From Mycolicibacterium chitae (GTDB lineage Bacteria > Actinomycetota > Actinomycetes > Mycobacteriales > Mycobacteriaceae), in NCBI RefSeq assembly GCF_900637205.1, contig NZ_LR134355.1:3720001-3784000 (forward strand): a stretch of DNA of 64,000 nt. Direction: 5' to 3'. The notes under the pieces were generated by a model, which worked only from the letters and a program-made list of their open reading frames with translations, was not told the DNA's origin and did not search any database. Both the position numbers and the translations under genes were made by a program. Positions 8,460 through 17,613 of this stretch are shown in pieces (position 1 is the stretch's first letter; every line of letters starts with the position of its first letter).

Positions 8460-9775
8460 GATCCACCTCCCGGCGGTGTCATCATCCCCGCCAGTCCGTC
8501 ATTCGGGTTGGTCGAGGCAGCAGCTTCGGCCGGCAACGCGCCGCCCACCGGGGGCGCCGGTGGTGCGGCGGCCGGCGTTGGGGCATCGGCCGGAGTCGGC
8601 GGAATATAGTCGGGCCGTAGCCAGTCCTCGCTATAGGTGAGCTCGTTGGGGCGCGCCGTGGTGCCGACGAACGGGTTCACCCCAAGCGGCGGGAAGTTGT
8701 ACTGGCGATTCTTCACAATCGGTGCCAGGTACTGCACGCACAGCTTCGCCGCCTGTTCGGCACCCAGTCGAGACGCCGCCTGAATTGCGCCGCACAGGAA
8801 CTGGATCGGGTGAGCGAAGTTGTTGATCGCCATGACACCGGTCAGCCCGGACTGCGCCGGCTGGTAGATGTTGAGCAGATTGGCGAAGGTGGTCGGCATG
8901 ACGTGCAGCGCCTGCTTGACCTCGTCAATGCTTTCCACCAGCGTCTGCGAGACCGAAGCCAACTTGTCGCCGGTGACTCCGATCGATTCGCGGTTCTCCG
9001 CGAGGAAGTCACCCAGATCCGCAGTCGCAAGGTCGATATCGCGGAACGCCTCGCCGAGTTCACTGCCGTCGTCGACCAAGACACCGGAGACCGCTGCCAG
9101 GTTGCCGTTGAGCTGTCGCATCAGATCCGCACTGTCATGAAGCGCGGTGACCAGGATGGACAGATTCTTGACGCTCGAGAAAAGGTCGTCGCTGTGGTCC
9201 CCGAGCGCCGAGAACGTCTGCGACAACTCAATGATCGCCTCCCGGATGGTGGCACCCTGCCCGCGCAGGTTATCGGCCGCGGTGTTGATGAACGCGCCGA
9301 GCGGGCTGGTCTCCCCCGGGCCGGTCGGCTGCAGGCTCTCGGTGAGCCGTTCGAGCTGTTCGCGGAAGTCATCCCATTCCACCGGTACTGCGGTGCGGCT
9401 TTCCGGTATCACCTCTCCGGCGGCCAACGTCGGGCCGCCGGTGTAGGCGGGCGTGAGCTGAATGGCCCGCGCAGTGATCAGTTGCGGCGAAAGGATGACC
9501 GCGCGCACGTCCTCAGGCACCAGATGGTCGTCGTTGACCCAGAAGCTGATCTTGGCGCGTTCGGGCTGCGGTTCAATGGTTTCGATCTTGCCGACGGTCA
9601 CCCCGAGGATCATCACGTCGTCACCCGGGTAGATCCCGTTACTGTTGGCGAAGTACGCCGTGTAGTGCGTCCGGTTGGCGCGCTGCGCGGCTTGCAGGCC
9701 CACCACCGCGATCCCTGCGGTCAGCACACTGGCCAACACCAACACCAGTGTGTTGCGCAGCGTACGAGATCTCAC
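8456..9775 (-). CDS. mceD: MCE family protein MceD
   Basis: 439 residues: N-terminal transmembrane segment, MCE domain (GIYPGDDVMILGVTVGKIE), long helical tail with many heptad-like stretches and a C-terminal Pro/Ala-rich region. Fourth MCE protein of the operon. Its GTG overlaps the mceC stop as GTGA (9772-9775). Confidence 0.92.
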   Translation of the reverse strand: MRSRTLRNTLVLVLASVLTAGIAVVGLQAAQRANRTHYTAYFANSNGIYPGDDVMILGVTVGKIETIEPQPERAKISFWVNDDHLVPEDVRAVILSPQLITARAIQLTPAYTGGPTLAAGEVIPESRTAVPVEWDDFREQLERLTESLQPTGPGETSPLGAFINTAADNLRGQGATIREAIIELSQTFSALGDHSDDLFSSVKNLSILVTALHDSADLMRQLNGNLAAVSGVLVDDGSELGEAFRDIDLATADLGDFLAENRESIGVTGDKLASVSQTLVESIDEVKQALHVMPTTFANLLNIYQPAQSGLTGVMAINNFAHPIQFLCGAIQAASRLGAEQAAKLCVQYLAPIVKNRQYNFPPLGVNPFVGTTARPNELTYSEDWLRPDYIPPTPADAPTPAAAPPAPPVGGALPAEAAASTNPNDGLAGMMTPPGGGS

Positions 9776-11082
9776 TGTTGCCCCTCTCCATGCGAAGCAG
9801 AGCCTTCGTGCACCTCATCGGGTGCCTCGTGGTAGACCGGCGGGTGGGTGGTTGGCGGGGTTTGGGCCGGCGGCACCGGCGGGCCCGGCGGCGGGCCGCC
9901 CGGTGCGGGCGCCGGTGGGGGCTCGCGGTACGGATACCGGGCGTCGCCCGGCTTGCCGGTGATGGCGTCGGGCAACGTCAGGCGCGGTTCCCCACCCTGG
10001 CCAGTCCTCGGGTACGGCACCGGCATCGGCGGAGTGGCCTCCTGACCGATCTCCTGGTCCGCTAGCTGCGACGGCAGCAGTACCGACGGATCCAGGCCGA
10101 GGTCGGAGAACGCCGCATCCACGAACGGTTGCACGAACTGGCCGGGCAGCAGGTTGGCAATGTAGGCCTTGTAGAACGGGCCCGACGACACGGCTTCGCC
10201 CTGCGCCAGGGCGTAGGAGTTGAGTAGCTTCAGCGACCGCTGCAACTCGGCCTTGCGGTTGTCGACCATGGTCAGCACACCGTTGAATTTCTCCAATGCC
10301 GGTTTGAGGTCGGCACGATTGTCGGCAACCAGACCCGAGAGCTGCTGGGCCACCGCGGAAACGTTGTTACCCAACTGATCCAATGCGCTGTTCTGCGTGC
10401 GCAGCGTCGCAAGGAGGATGTTGCTGTGGCGGATCATGTCGCCGATCTGCTCGCTGCGCTCGGCCAGCACCGTTGTCGCCTTGTTGGCGTCGGCCAACAG
10501 ACCGCGCAGATGCTCGTCACGCTCGTTGATGGTGCGCGAGAACCGAGAAACTCCCTCGACAGCCATGCGTAGATCGGGTGGCGTGTCCTTGAAGGTGTCG
10601 GCGAGCGTGGTCAGCGACTCATTCAACCGATTGGTGTCCAAACCGCTGATCGTGTCGGCCAGATCGCCCAACGCATCGGGCAGCTGATAGGCCGGCACTG
10701 TGCGCTCCAGCGGAATGGCCTCGGCCAGTACACCTTCCCCGCGGGGTGTCACCTCGAGCACCTTGGCTCCGAGCATGCTCTTGGTCTTGATAGAGGCCTC
10801 GGTGAGATCCCCCAACTGCACATTCTTGTCGACGCCGAAGGTCACCAAAACCCGCGCATCCTCGAGCCTGATGCCGGTGACCTCACCTACCTCGAAGCCG
10901 GAAATCAACACCCCGGCGCCGGACCTCAGGCCGCTGGCCTCCGCGAAGTAGGCCGAATGTTGTGCACTGGAACCGAAGAGGGGCAGCTTCTTGAAGTTGA
11001 GGGCACCCAGCACGATCGCCGTGGTCAGCAAGACCCCGACCAGACCGATCATGAACGGATTGCGTTCAGAGAAGGATTTCAC
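9772..11082 (-). CDS. mceC: MCE family protein MceC with proline-rich tail
   Basis: 436 residues. An N-terminal transmembrane anchor (MIGLVGVLLTTAIVLGALNF) is followed by the MCE domain (GLRSGAGVLISGFEVGEVTG), a long helical segment and a strongly proline-rich C-terminus of about 50 residues. GTG 11082 is chosen because it overlaps the mceB stop as GTGA and has GGGAAGG upstream; a GTG 12 bp earlier would sit too close to that site. Part of the lipid-import needle. Confidence 0.9.
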   Translation of the reverse strand: MKSFSERNPFMIGLVGVLLTTAIVLGALNFKKLPLFGSSAQHSAYFAEASGLRSGAGVLISGFEVGEVTGIRLEDARVLVTFGVDKNVQLGDLTEASIKTKSMLGAKVLEVTPRGEGVLAEAIPLERTVPAYQLPDALGDLADTISGLDTNRLNESLTTLADTFKDTPPDLRMAVEGVSRFSRTINERDEHLRGLLADANKATTVLAERSEQIGDMIRHSNILLATLRTQNSALDQLGNNVSAVAQQLSGLVADNRADLKPALEKFNGVLTMVDNRKAELQRSLKLLNSYALAQGEAVSSGPFYKAYIANLLPGQFVQPFVDAAFSDLGLDPSVLLPSQLADQEIGQEATPPMPVPYPRTGQGGEPRLTLPDAITGKPGDARYPYREPPPAPAPGGPPPGPPVPPAQTPPTTHPPVYHEAPDEVHEGSASHGEGQQ

Positions 11083-12107
11083 TTTGGTGTGCACCTTCCC
11101 GTGTCTTGGCCGGCAACTTTGACGTACACCGGGTTACCGCCTTTGCCGTTGACCTTGAGGATGATGTCGCACAGATAGAAGCTGAAGAAGTCGCCAAAGA
11201 TGCCGTGCCGATTCAACGCTTGGTAGGCATCGGGCAGGGTTGCCAGGAGTTCATCGACATAGTCGTAGTCGGCCAGTACCAGGCTGGACACCCGGTCGGT
11301 CTCCTCGATGACCTTGGGCAGCGGCGCACGAATCTCTTCGACGAACGGAGCCAAGATGCCTGAGTTGACGCTGATCCGGGCCAGCCCATCGGAGAGTTCG
11401 CCCTTGCGCGCCTCCAAGCCGCTCACCAACTCCGACAGCGATCCCACCATCTTGTCCAGCTGATCGGTCTCATCGCCCAGCGTTCCCAACACAGTGTTGA
11501 GGTTGACGATGACCTGGCCGATCAACTCGTCGCGGTCGGCCAGCGTGCTCGAGAACGATGCCGCCTGATTCAAAAAGGAACGGATCGTGGCGCCCTGGCC
11601 CTGGAATGCCTGTATCAACTGCCCACTCAGGGCGTTGACTTGCTCGGGGTCCAGCGCCCTGAACAACGGGCGGAAGCCGCCGATCAGTGAATCCAGGTCG
11701 AGCGCCGGTGCCGTCCTGGCCATCGGTATGACCGCACCCGGAGCCAACCTCTCGATACCGCCGGCACCCTCGAGCAACTCAAGATAGCGATCGCCGATGA
11801 GGTTGTCATACCGAATGACCGCCCGAGTCCCATCGGTGAGCACGACACTGTGGTCGGTGGTGAACTCAACCACCGCCACGGCGTCCGGCGTCAGCGAGAT
11901 CGTCTTCACCTTGCCCACTTCGACCCCGGCTATCCGAACGAAGTCGCCGTTCTCCAGGAGGCTGACGTTGGAGAACTCGGCCTTGAAGGTGGCTTCATCC
12001 TGAAAACGCAACTGCGCGAACACCATCAGAGTTACGAAGATCGCCAGCAAGCAGACCATCACGAAGATGCCCAGGCGCCACAGGGCGCCGACCAGGTTTT
12101 CTTTCAC
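11079..12107 (-). CDS. mceB: MCE family protein MceB
   Basis: 342 residues, the shortest of the six MCE proteins here, as is usual for MceB. Transmembrane anchor near residues 10-30, then the MCE domain (NGDFVRIAGVEVGKVKTISL) and a helical region; it lacks the proline-rich tail of MceA and MceC. It starts 25 bp after mceA. Confidence 0.92.
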   Translation of the reverse strand: MKENLVGALWRLGIFVMVCLLAIFVTLMVFAQLRFQDEATFKAEFSNVSLLENGDFVRIAGVEVGKVKTISLTPDAVAVVEFTTDHSVVLTDGTRAVIRYDNLIGDRYLELLEGAGGIERLAPGAVIPMARTAPALDLDSLIGGFRPLFRALDPEQVNALSGQLIQAFQGQGATIRSFLNQAASFSSTLADRDELIGQVIVNLNTVLGTLGDETDQLDKMVGSLSELVSGLEARKGELSDGLARISVNSGILAPFVEEIRAPLPKVIEETDRVSSLVLADYDYVDELLATLPDAYQALNRHGIFGDFFSFYLCDIILKVNGKGGNPVYVKVAGQDTGRCTPK

Positions 12108-12132
12108 AGTCCTTCTCGAATCCTCGCGACGG

Positions 12133-13587
12133 TCACGGCTGGGTTGGCGGAGGTGGCGGCAACGGGGTTGGGGTCACCATCGCCGGTACCGTCGGAGCGA
12201 ACGGTTCCGTGCCCGGGGGCAGGTTGTTCGGGTCCGGTGGCGGCTGGTCTGACGGTGGCGGCGCGGGGGGCAGGCCCGGCCACAGCGGTGTGCCGTCGTC
12301 GGCGTACAGATCGGCACCGTAGGCAGGCGCGCCCGGGTAGGGCACCGGCCCAATGGCCGGCCCACCGAAGTTGTTCCGGATGCTCGGCGGTTCGGGCACC
12401 GCGCGGGTGACCGGGAAATAGTTTGCCCAGCCAGGGAACCCGATACCGGGGTTGGGCCGGATATCCATGCCGGTGCCAAAGCCGGTGTTGGTCACCAGAT
12501 GTCGCACCGGGAAGTTCTTGGTGGCATCCGGCAGCGATCCACAGCCCGGCTTGCCGCCGGGGCCGCCCTTGGCACCCACAATCGGCAGGTGATCCGGGTA
12601 GCGGTACGGCGCGTCACCCAACAAAAGGCCGGCATCGGCGACCAAGCTTTTGCCGTTGCCCCCGATCGCCTCGTAACCGCCCGCATCTTCCAAGAACCAA
12701 ATGACGCCCTGGATCACGCAGGTATAGGTCGGGCTATAGGTCTGCAAAGTATTCGTGGTGGGTTCGAGCACGTTGATACCGCGGTTGAGGTCGCCCAGGC
12801 TCGGTCCGAACGTGTCGATACCGCTGCGCGTCATTCCCAGCACACTGAGCAACACGGCATCCAGGCCCTCGGCGTGCGTGCTGATAGTGGTGCTGGTGGT
12901 GCTTGCCGCGTCCATCACCCGCAGGATGTCCGGTGCGGCATCGCCGTAGGCGTCGTTGAAGTCCCGGAAAGCCCGCCAATCCTCCCGGATGGTATCCGCG
13001 CGGTGATTCCATTCCAACAGAACAGTATTGGCGTCAGTAGTGGCTCGCCCGATCCGCTCTCCTTGCCCACGGACCCCATCGGCCAAAGCGGTCAACACGG
13101 AATTCAACTTCGGCGGGTCGACTTGATTGAGCACGCCGACGATGTTCTGGAACACCGTGTTGACCTCGGTACTGACGTTGCGGGATCGCACCACAGCGCC
13201 GGCGGAGAGAGCCTGCGGGCTCGGATCGTCGGGATAGACGAGATCGACGTACTTGGCGCCGAACGCAGTCGCAGCACGGATCTGGGCATCCACGTTGGCG
13301 GGTATCAGCGCGACCTGGTCGGGAAACAACTCCAGCTTCAGCTCCACGGTCTGCTGACCGCCGGAGATCCCTGCGACGCGGCCGACTTCCACACCGCGCA
13401 TCTTGACCTTGGCCCCGGACTCCATCACCAGACCGGCCCGGTCCGAGGCCAGCGTCACCGGGACGAACGAACGAAATGTACCGGCGAACAACGCCGTCGA
13501 CAGCAGGATCAGCCCGATGATGGTGGTGAACATGAACGCCGTCGACCACAGCGGATGGATCTTCCGCTCACCTTTTCTTGGTTCCAT
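12133..13587 (-). CDS. mceA: MCE family protein MceA with proline-rich tail
   Basis: 484 residues with a basic N-terminus (MEPRKGERKIHP), a transmembrane anchor, the MCE domain (ESGAKVKMRGVEVGRVAGIS) and a long extracytoplasmic part ending in about 50 residues dominated by Pro. ATG 13587 is chosen since it follows the yrbEB stop by 4 bp; an upstream extension would run through yrbEB. First MCE subunit of the operon, defining the MceA-F order. Confidence 0.92.
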   Translation of the reverse strand: MEPRKGERKIHPLWSTAFMFTTIIGLILLSTALFAGTFRSFVPVTLASDRAGLVMESGAKVKMRGVEVGRVAGISGGQQTVELKLELFPDQVALIPANVDAQIRAATAFGAKYVDLVYPDDPSPQALSAGAVVRSRNVSTEVNTVFQNIVGVLNQVDPPKLNSVLTALADGVRGQGERIGRATTDANTVLLEWNHRADTIREDWRAFRDFNDAYGDAAPDILRVMDAASTTSTTISTHAEGLDAVLLSVLGMTRSGIDTFGPSLGDLNRGINVLEPTTNTLQTYSPTYTCVIQGVIWFLEDAGGYEAIGGNGKSLVADAGLLLGDAPYRYPDHLPIVGAKGGPGGKPGCGSLPDATKNFPVRHLVTNTGFGTGMDIRPNPGIGFPGWANYFPVTRAVPEPPSIRNNFGGPAIGPVPYPGAPAYGADLYADDGTPLWPGLPPAPPPSDQPPPDPNNLPPGTEPFAPTVPAMVTPTPLPPPPPTQP

Positions 13588-13591
13588 GTCG

Positions 13592-14440
13592 CTATCCAGA
13601 GAGGTTGAAGTTGCCGGACTGCCCGTAGATGGCCAGGGAAAGGAACATCGTGAAAAACGCTGCACTGATCAACGAGGTCCGTACCGCTCGACCAACAGCC
13701 TCGCCCACACCCGCGGGCCCGCCCGACGCCGTGTACCCGTAGTAGGTGTGCACCAACATGATGACGATCGCCATGGTGACCGCCAGCAGGAACGACCAGA
13801 GCAGGTCGACCGGGTTGAGGAACGTGTTGAAGTAGTGGTCGTACACGCCACTGGACTGGCCGTAGATCAGCGTGGTTCCGAAGCGAGCCGCCAAGAATGA
13901 CATGATCATTGCCACGCAGTACAACGGGATGACGACGACGACCCCGGCCACGACCCGGTTCGACGCCAGGTAGGCGACCGAGCGGATACCGATCACCTCG
14001 AGCGCGTCGATTTCTTCGTTGATCCGCATTGCCCCGATCTGCGCGGTGGCACCGGCGCCGATGGTGGCGGCCAGGGCAATGCCGGCCACCAGCGGCGCCG
14101 CGAGCCTGACGTTGAAGTACGCCGACGCGAAGCCCACCAAGGCCTCGACACCGACCTCGGCGAACTGGCTGTAACCCTGCACCGCGATCAACGCACCGGT
14201 GGTCATGGTCAGGAAGCCGACCACCACCACCGTCCCGCCGATCACCGCCAAAGCACCTGTGCCGAGGCTCATCTGCGCGATCAATCGCAACAGCTCCACC
14301 CGGTAGTGGATGAGAGCATCGCCGATCGACTTGATGGTCTGGGTGTAGAACCGCCACTGGTTGCCGATCCGGGTCAGCCCGTAGACCAGGTCGCGGGCGG
14401 AATCCCGAAGTTTCGGCAGCGGCACCTGCGCGACGGTCAT
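13592..14440 (-). CDS. yrbEB: MlaE-type ABC transporter permease YrbEB
   Basis: 282 residues, polytopic membrane protein of the MlaE/YrbE family. The family signature EEIDALEVIGIRSVAYLASN, which lies at the interface with the ATPase, is intact. It forms the inner-membrane permease of the Mce importer with YrbEA. No ATPase gene is present in the operon; in mycobacteria a shared ATPase (MceG) encoded elsewhere serves several Mce systems. Its ATG overlaps the yrbEA stop as ATGA. Confidence 0.93.
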   Translation of the reverse strand: MTVAQVPLPKLRDSARDLVYGLTRIGNQWRFYTQTIKSIGDALIHYRVELLRLIAQMSLGTGALAVIGGTVVVVGFLTMTTGALIAVQGYSQFAEVGVEALVGFASAYFNVRLAAPLVAGIALAATIGAGATAQIGAMRINEEIDALEVIGIRSVAYLASNRVVAGVVVVIPLYCVAMIMSFLAARFGTTLIYGQSSGVYDHYFNTFLNPVDLLWSFLLAVTMAIVIMLVHTYYGYTASGGPAGVGEAVGRAVRTSLISAAFFTMFLSLAIYGQSGNFNLSG

Positions 14441-15402
14441 AGCGTTGCCTGCAATCCCACCGCAGTCGCGATGATGTTGATTCCGAACAGCGCCATGAAG
14501 GTGAAGACGACTGTCTCGTTGACGGCATTTCCGACACCGGCGGGTCCCCCGCCCACGGAAATGCCCTTATAACAGGCGATCAGGCCTGCGGTCAGACCGA
14601 ACAAGCCCGCCTTGATCAACGCGATCACCACGTCGGCAGCGCCGGTGATCAGCGTCATGCCCGAAGCAAAGGCCCCGGGCGTCACGTGCTGGACGTACAC
14701 CGAAAAGAAGAAGCTCCCGGTGATCCCGACAACCACCACGACAGAGGACAGCAACGTCGCGACCATCGTGGCCGCCAGCACCCGAGGCACCACCAAACGG
14801 TGAATCGGGTTGATCCCCATCACCCGCAATGCGTCGAGTTCCTCACGGATCGTCCGAGCCCCCAGATCCGAGCACATCGCCGTCGCCGCGGCACCCGCGA
14901 CCACCAGCACCGTCGTCACCGGACCCAGCTGGGTGACGGTGCCGTATGCAGCACCCGTGCCCGAGAAGTCGGCTGCGCCGAACTCCACTAGCAAGATGTT
15001 GAACGTGAAGATCATCAGCACGGTGAACGGGATGGCCAGCATCACGGTCGGCAACAACGACACCCGCGCCACAAACCAGGACTGGAGAACAAACTCCCGC
15101 CAGGGGAATCCTTTCCGCGGAATCAGCAGCAAGGTGTCCAGAGCCATCGCGAAGAATCCGCCCAGTGCACGGAACGGTTTGCCCGCCGGCGCCGAGCCGA
15201 TCCGGGTCATCAACTCATAGCTGCGGTCCGCCCGCGAACGTTTCACCGGCGCCGATGTCTCGAGAGGCCCGGTCGGAAAGTCCGAACCTATGTCCAATTG
15301 GTTCTCGCCGAGGCCGTTCTCCGACGCGATCACGCCCGAAGGCGGCCGCTCAGGCGCCGCCTCAGCGGATCCGGCGACGTCACTGCCGAAACGGCCCATC
15401 AT
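14437..15402 (-). CDS. yrbEA: MlaE-type ABC transporter permease YrbEA
   Basis: 321 residues. The first ~60 are polar and rich in Ser/Pro/Glu; the rest is the MlaE permease with several membrane helices and the signature REELDALRVMGINPIHRLV. It is the first gene of the eleven- or twelve-gene mce unit that runs to 3814. The polar N-terminal extension is longer than the minimum for the family; a shorter start at the Met before TRIGSAPAG is possible. A 17-bp island operator lies 130 bp upstream. Confidence 0.92.
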   Translation of the reverse strand: MMGRFGSDVAGSAEAAPERPPSGVIASENGLGENQLDIGSDFPTGPLETSAPVKRSRADRSYELMTRIGSAPAGKPFRALGGFFAMALDTLLLIPRKGFPWREFVLQSWFVARVSLLPTVMLAIPFTVLMIFTFNILLVEFGAADFSGTGAAYGTVTQLGPVTTVLVVAGAAATAMCSDLGARTIREELDALRVMGINPIHRLVVPRVLAATMVATLLSSVVVVVGITGSFFFSVYVQHVTPGAFASGMTLITGAADVVIALIKAGLFGLTAGLIACYKGISVGGGPAGVGNAVNETVVFTFMALFGINIIATAVGLQATL

Positions 15403-15716
15403 CGTCCTTCCGGTTGTGATTGGGGGTTTTGGATCGCCAACATGCGGATTGCCACTCTTGGCAACACCTGGGGTCGTGCGCTCACGATTGGTTCTTCCCT
15501 ACTCCTTGCGCAACCGGTCCGACCCGTGATCTACCTAATGTTCGTAGATTAATGAGAGGAATTTAACACCCTTCGTCGGCTTTGCCAACTGTCTTACGAG
15601 ATTTCCGCGCCCGTCAATTTGCGCCCTCACCAGCAACACACTTGGACAGTTCGGGGTTACAACGCATTCTCCGTCGAGTGACGGGCCGGCGGCGCCGCAA
15701 AAGCGGCCGGTCAGCC
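15403..15716. other. Intergenic region: mce operon promoter area
   Basis: 314 bp between the yrbEA start and the end of an SDR gene. It is more AT-rich than its surroundings around 15530-15575 and holds one copy of the 17-bp island operator (15533-15549). No open frame with family resemblance and no RNA gene was recognised. The mce transcript must start here, reading leftwards. Confidence 0.6.
15533..15549. promoter_or_regulatory. Island operator, site 1 (mce operon)
   Basis: ACCTAATGTTCGTAGAT, an imperfect 17-bp inverted repeat, 130 bp before yrbEA. Half-sites ACCTAAT and ATCTACG match the consensus AYCTWAT shared by ten sites in the window. Confidence 0.65.
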
Positions 15717-16478
15717 TTACACCGCCGTCCAGCCCCCGTCGACGGGCAGCACCGAGCCGGTGACGTAGCTGCTGGCATCGCTGGCGAGATACACCAGCGC
15801 CCCATGCAATTCCTCCAACGTTCCCGGCCGGCCCATCGGGGTGCGCCGCCTCAGCCAGGCCAAGGAACGTTCATCGCTCCACATTCCGGTCGTCAACTCG
15901 GTGGCGAAGAAGGCGGGCGCAATGGTGTTGACCCGGACGCCGCGTCGTGCCCACTGCGCGGCGAGCTCGCGGGTCAGATTTACGACGGCACCCTTGCTGG
16001 CCGCGTACGACGCCTGTTTGATCGCACCGCTGCCAGCCAGCCCGAAGATGGACGCCACGTTGATGATCGAGCCCGAGCCGACGCGGATCATGTGCTGCGC
16101 TGCGGACTGGGCCAAGACGAAGGTGCCGATCAGGTTGGTGGCCAACACATCCTGAAAAGATTCGACCGACTCATTCTCGGCGGGGCCGACGTGCGACATC
16201 CCCGCATTGTTGACCAGCACATCGATCGCGCCGTAGCTGTCGACGCTCTTCGCCACCAGGTCCCGGCAACTCGCCGGGTCGGAGACTTCGCAGACGACCG
16301 GAAGCGCATGGGGCAGCGTCGCCGCGATAGTCGCCAGCGCTTCCTTGCGTCGCGCAGCTAGCACCACTTTCGCTCCGCGCTTCGAGAAGCAGCGGGCTGC
16401 GGACTCGCCGATGCCGCTCGAGGCTCCGGTGATCACGACGACCCGATCTGACACGTCGAACAATGGATCACTCAACAC
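15717..16478 (-). CDS. SDR-family oxidoreductase
   Basis: 253 residues, classical SDR: TGASSGIGESAARCF cofactor loop, NNAGMSH, catalytic Ser in INVASIFG and YAASK. The loop after the second strand (AARRKE) suggests NADP(H) preference. It overlaps the upstream SDR gene by 7 bp, so the two are co-transcribed from the promoter at about 17.3 kb. Probable dehydrogenase or reductase of the island pathway; substrate unknown. Confidence 0.88.
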   Translation of the reverse strand: MLSDPLFDVSDRVVVITGASSGIGESAARCFSKRGAKVVLAARRKEALATIAATLPHALPVVCEVSDPASCRDLVAKSVDSYGAIDVLVNNAGMSHVGPAENESVESFQDVLATNLIGTFVLAQSAAQHMIRVGSGSIINVASIFGLAGSGAIKQASYAASKGAVVNLTRELAAQWARRGVRVNTIAPAFFATELTTGMWSDERSLAWLRRRTPMGRPGTLEELHGALVYLASDASSYVTGSVLPVDGGWTAV

Positions 16479-17257
16479 GGCATCAACCCTCCGTCGATGG
16501 TCAGCACCTGACCGGTCATGAAACTGGACGCTTGCGAGGCCAGGAATAGCGCCGGGCCCACCATCTCTCGCGGATCTGCGATCCGACGCAGCAACAACCC
16601 TTCTACGGTTTCCCGTCGCACCTCGTCCGGCTGGGTGCTCATCATTCGAGTGTCGGTTGGCCCCGGAGACAGCGCGTTCACCCGGATGCCGTCAGCTGCG
16701 AACGCCTCCGCCATCGAACGGGTCAGCGACAGGAGCGCCGCCTTCGCGCCGGCATAGAGCGCGTTATCGGCCGAGAACATGTAGGCGGCCGGCGAGATCA
16801 CGTTGATCACCGCTGCCCTCGGTGCGGCCCGCAGCAGCGGCAACGCGGCCTGGACCAGGAACAGCGGGCCCCGGACGTCCACGGCGAAGACCTTCTCGAA
16901 CGCCTCGGGGGTGATCTCCCCGAGGGGCTGACTCACCCCCGTCGCAGCGTTGTTCACAACGACATCGATCCGGCCGAAGTTGGCCACGGCGGCCTCTGCT
17001 AGCGACTGCCCGGCAGCGAGATCGCCCATGTTCACCGCGATGCCCGCCACCTCGCCGCCCTGTTGGGACAAGGCGGCGGTCGCAGACTGCACCGCGGCCA
17101 CATCCCGACTGCCGATGACGACCTTCGCCCCAGCGGCGACAAACCCCTCGGCCATCGCAAAGCCGATGCCACGAGTTCCGCCGGTGACGATCACGACGCG
17201 ACCCGCCAGATCGAACAACTCCCCCACCGAATTCGGCCGGTCGGCTCGTACGGTCAT
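16472..17257 (-). CDS. SDR-family oxidoreductase
   Basis: 261 residues: TGGTRGIGFAMAEGF cofactor loop, NNAATG, YAGAK catalytic pair and IDGGLMP C-terminal motif. The catalytic Ser region reads NVISPAAYMFSA, where the usual SSxxG is altered, so substrate handling may differ from neighbouring SDRs. ATG 17257 is preceded by AGGAG. A perfect copy of the island operator lies 70 bp upstream, shared with the divergent ferredoxin gene. Confidence 0.87.
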   Translation of the reverse strand: MTVRADRPNSVGELFDLAGRVVIVTGGTRGIGFAMAEGFVAAGAKVVIGSRDVAAVQSATAALSQQGGEVAGIAVNMGDLAAGQSLAEAAVANFGRIDVVVNNAATGVSQPLGEITPEAFEKVFAVDVRGPLFLVQAALPLLRAAPRAAVINVISPAAYMFSADNALYAGAKAALLSLTRSMAEAFAADGIRVNALSPGPTDTRMMSTQPDEVRRETVEGLLLRRIADPREMVGPALFLASQASSFMTGQVLTIDGGLMPC

Positions 17258-17327
17258 CAATACTCCTGTCGACGAGAGCAGGCGTCGGGACGGCCGATAC
17301 GAGGTGGCGTTGACGCCTACAGGCTAA

Positions 17328-17344
17328 ATCTATAACTTATAGAT
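17328..17344. promoter_or_regulatory. Island operator, site 2 (perfect palindrome)
   Basis: ATCTATAACTTATAGAT is a perfect 17-bp palindrome around a central C. It lies between divergent genes: 70 bp before the SDR at 17257 and 64 bp before the ferredoxin at 17409. It is the most symmetric of the ten sites. Confidence 0.78.
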
Positions 17345-17408
17345 AGCTTGTTGCCAGGTAAGTCCGTCGATGACGAACCCGGCGATATCGACAGGAAGCT
17401 GGGAGCAC

Positions 17409-17609
17409 ATGGCTGAGCACCTCATCATCGACCGTAATGCGTGTGCGGGACACGGCCTCTGTTACGGGGGCGCCCCCGAGATTCTTGACTGTGATGACCA
17501 GGGCGATCCGGTCCTGCTGGTCGATCCGATTCCCGACGATCAGCTCGACAAGGCCCGGCTCGTCGTGAGCATCTGTCCGGAACGGGCCTTGTCGCTCCAG
17601 TCTCGCTGA
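17409..17609 (+). CDS. 3Fe-4S-type ferredoxin
   Basis: 66 residues with CAGHGLC near the N-terminus and SICPERAL near the C-terminus, the three-Cys P450-ferredoxin pattern with His in the variable slot. It is a single-gene unit facing the SDR pair across a shared operator and ends 4 bp before the convergent TetR stop. The likely job is to feed electrons to the island P450s at 24-25 and 32-33 kb, which have no ferredoxin next to them. The ATG is chosen for fit to family length; upstream GGGAG serves as ribosome site. Confidence 0.87.
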   Translation: MAEHLIIDRNACAGHGLCYGGAPEILDCDDQGDPVLLVDPIPDDQLDKARLVVSICPERALSLQSR

Positions 17610-17613
17610 CTGC

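Noticed and set aside
17260..17281. A TTG start one codon before the ATG of the SDR at 17257
   Set aside because: ATG 17257 has AGGAG at proper distance; the TTG adds one residue and has no advantage.
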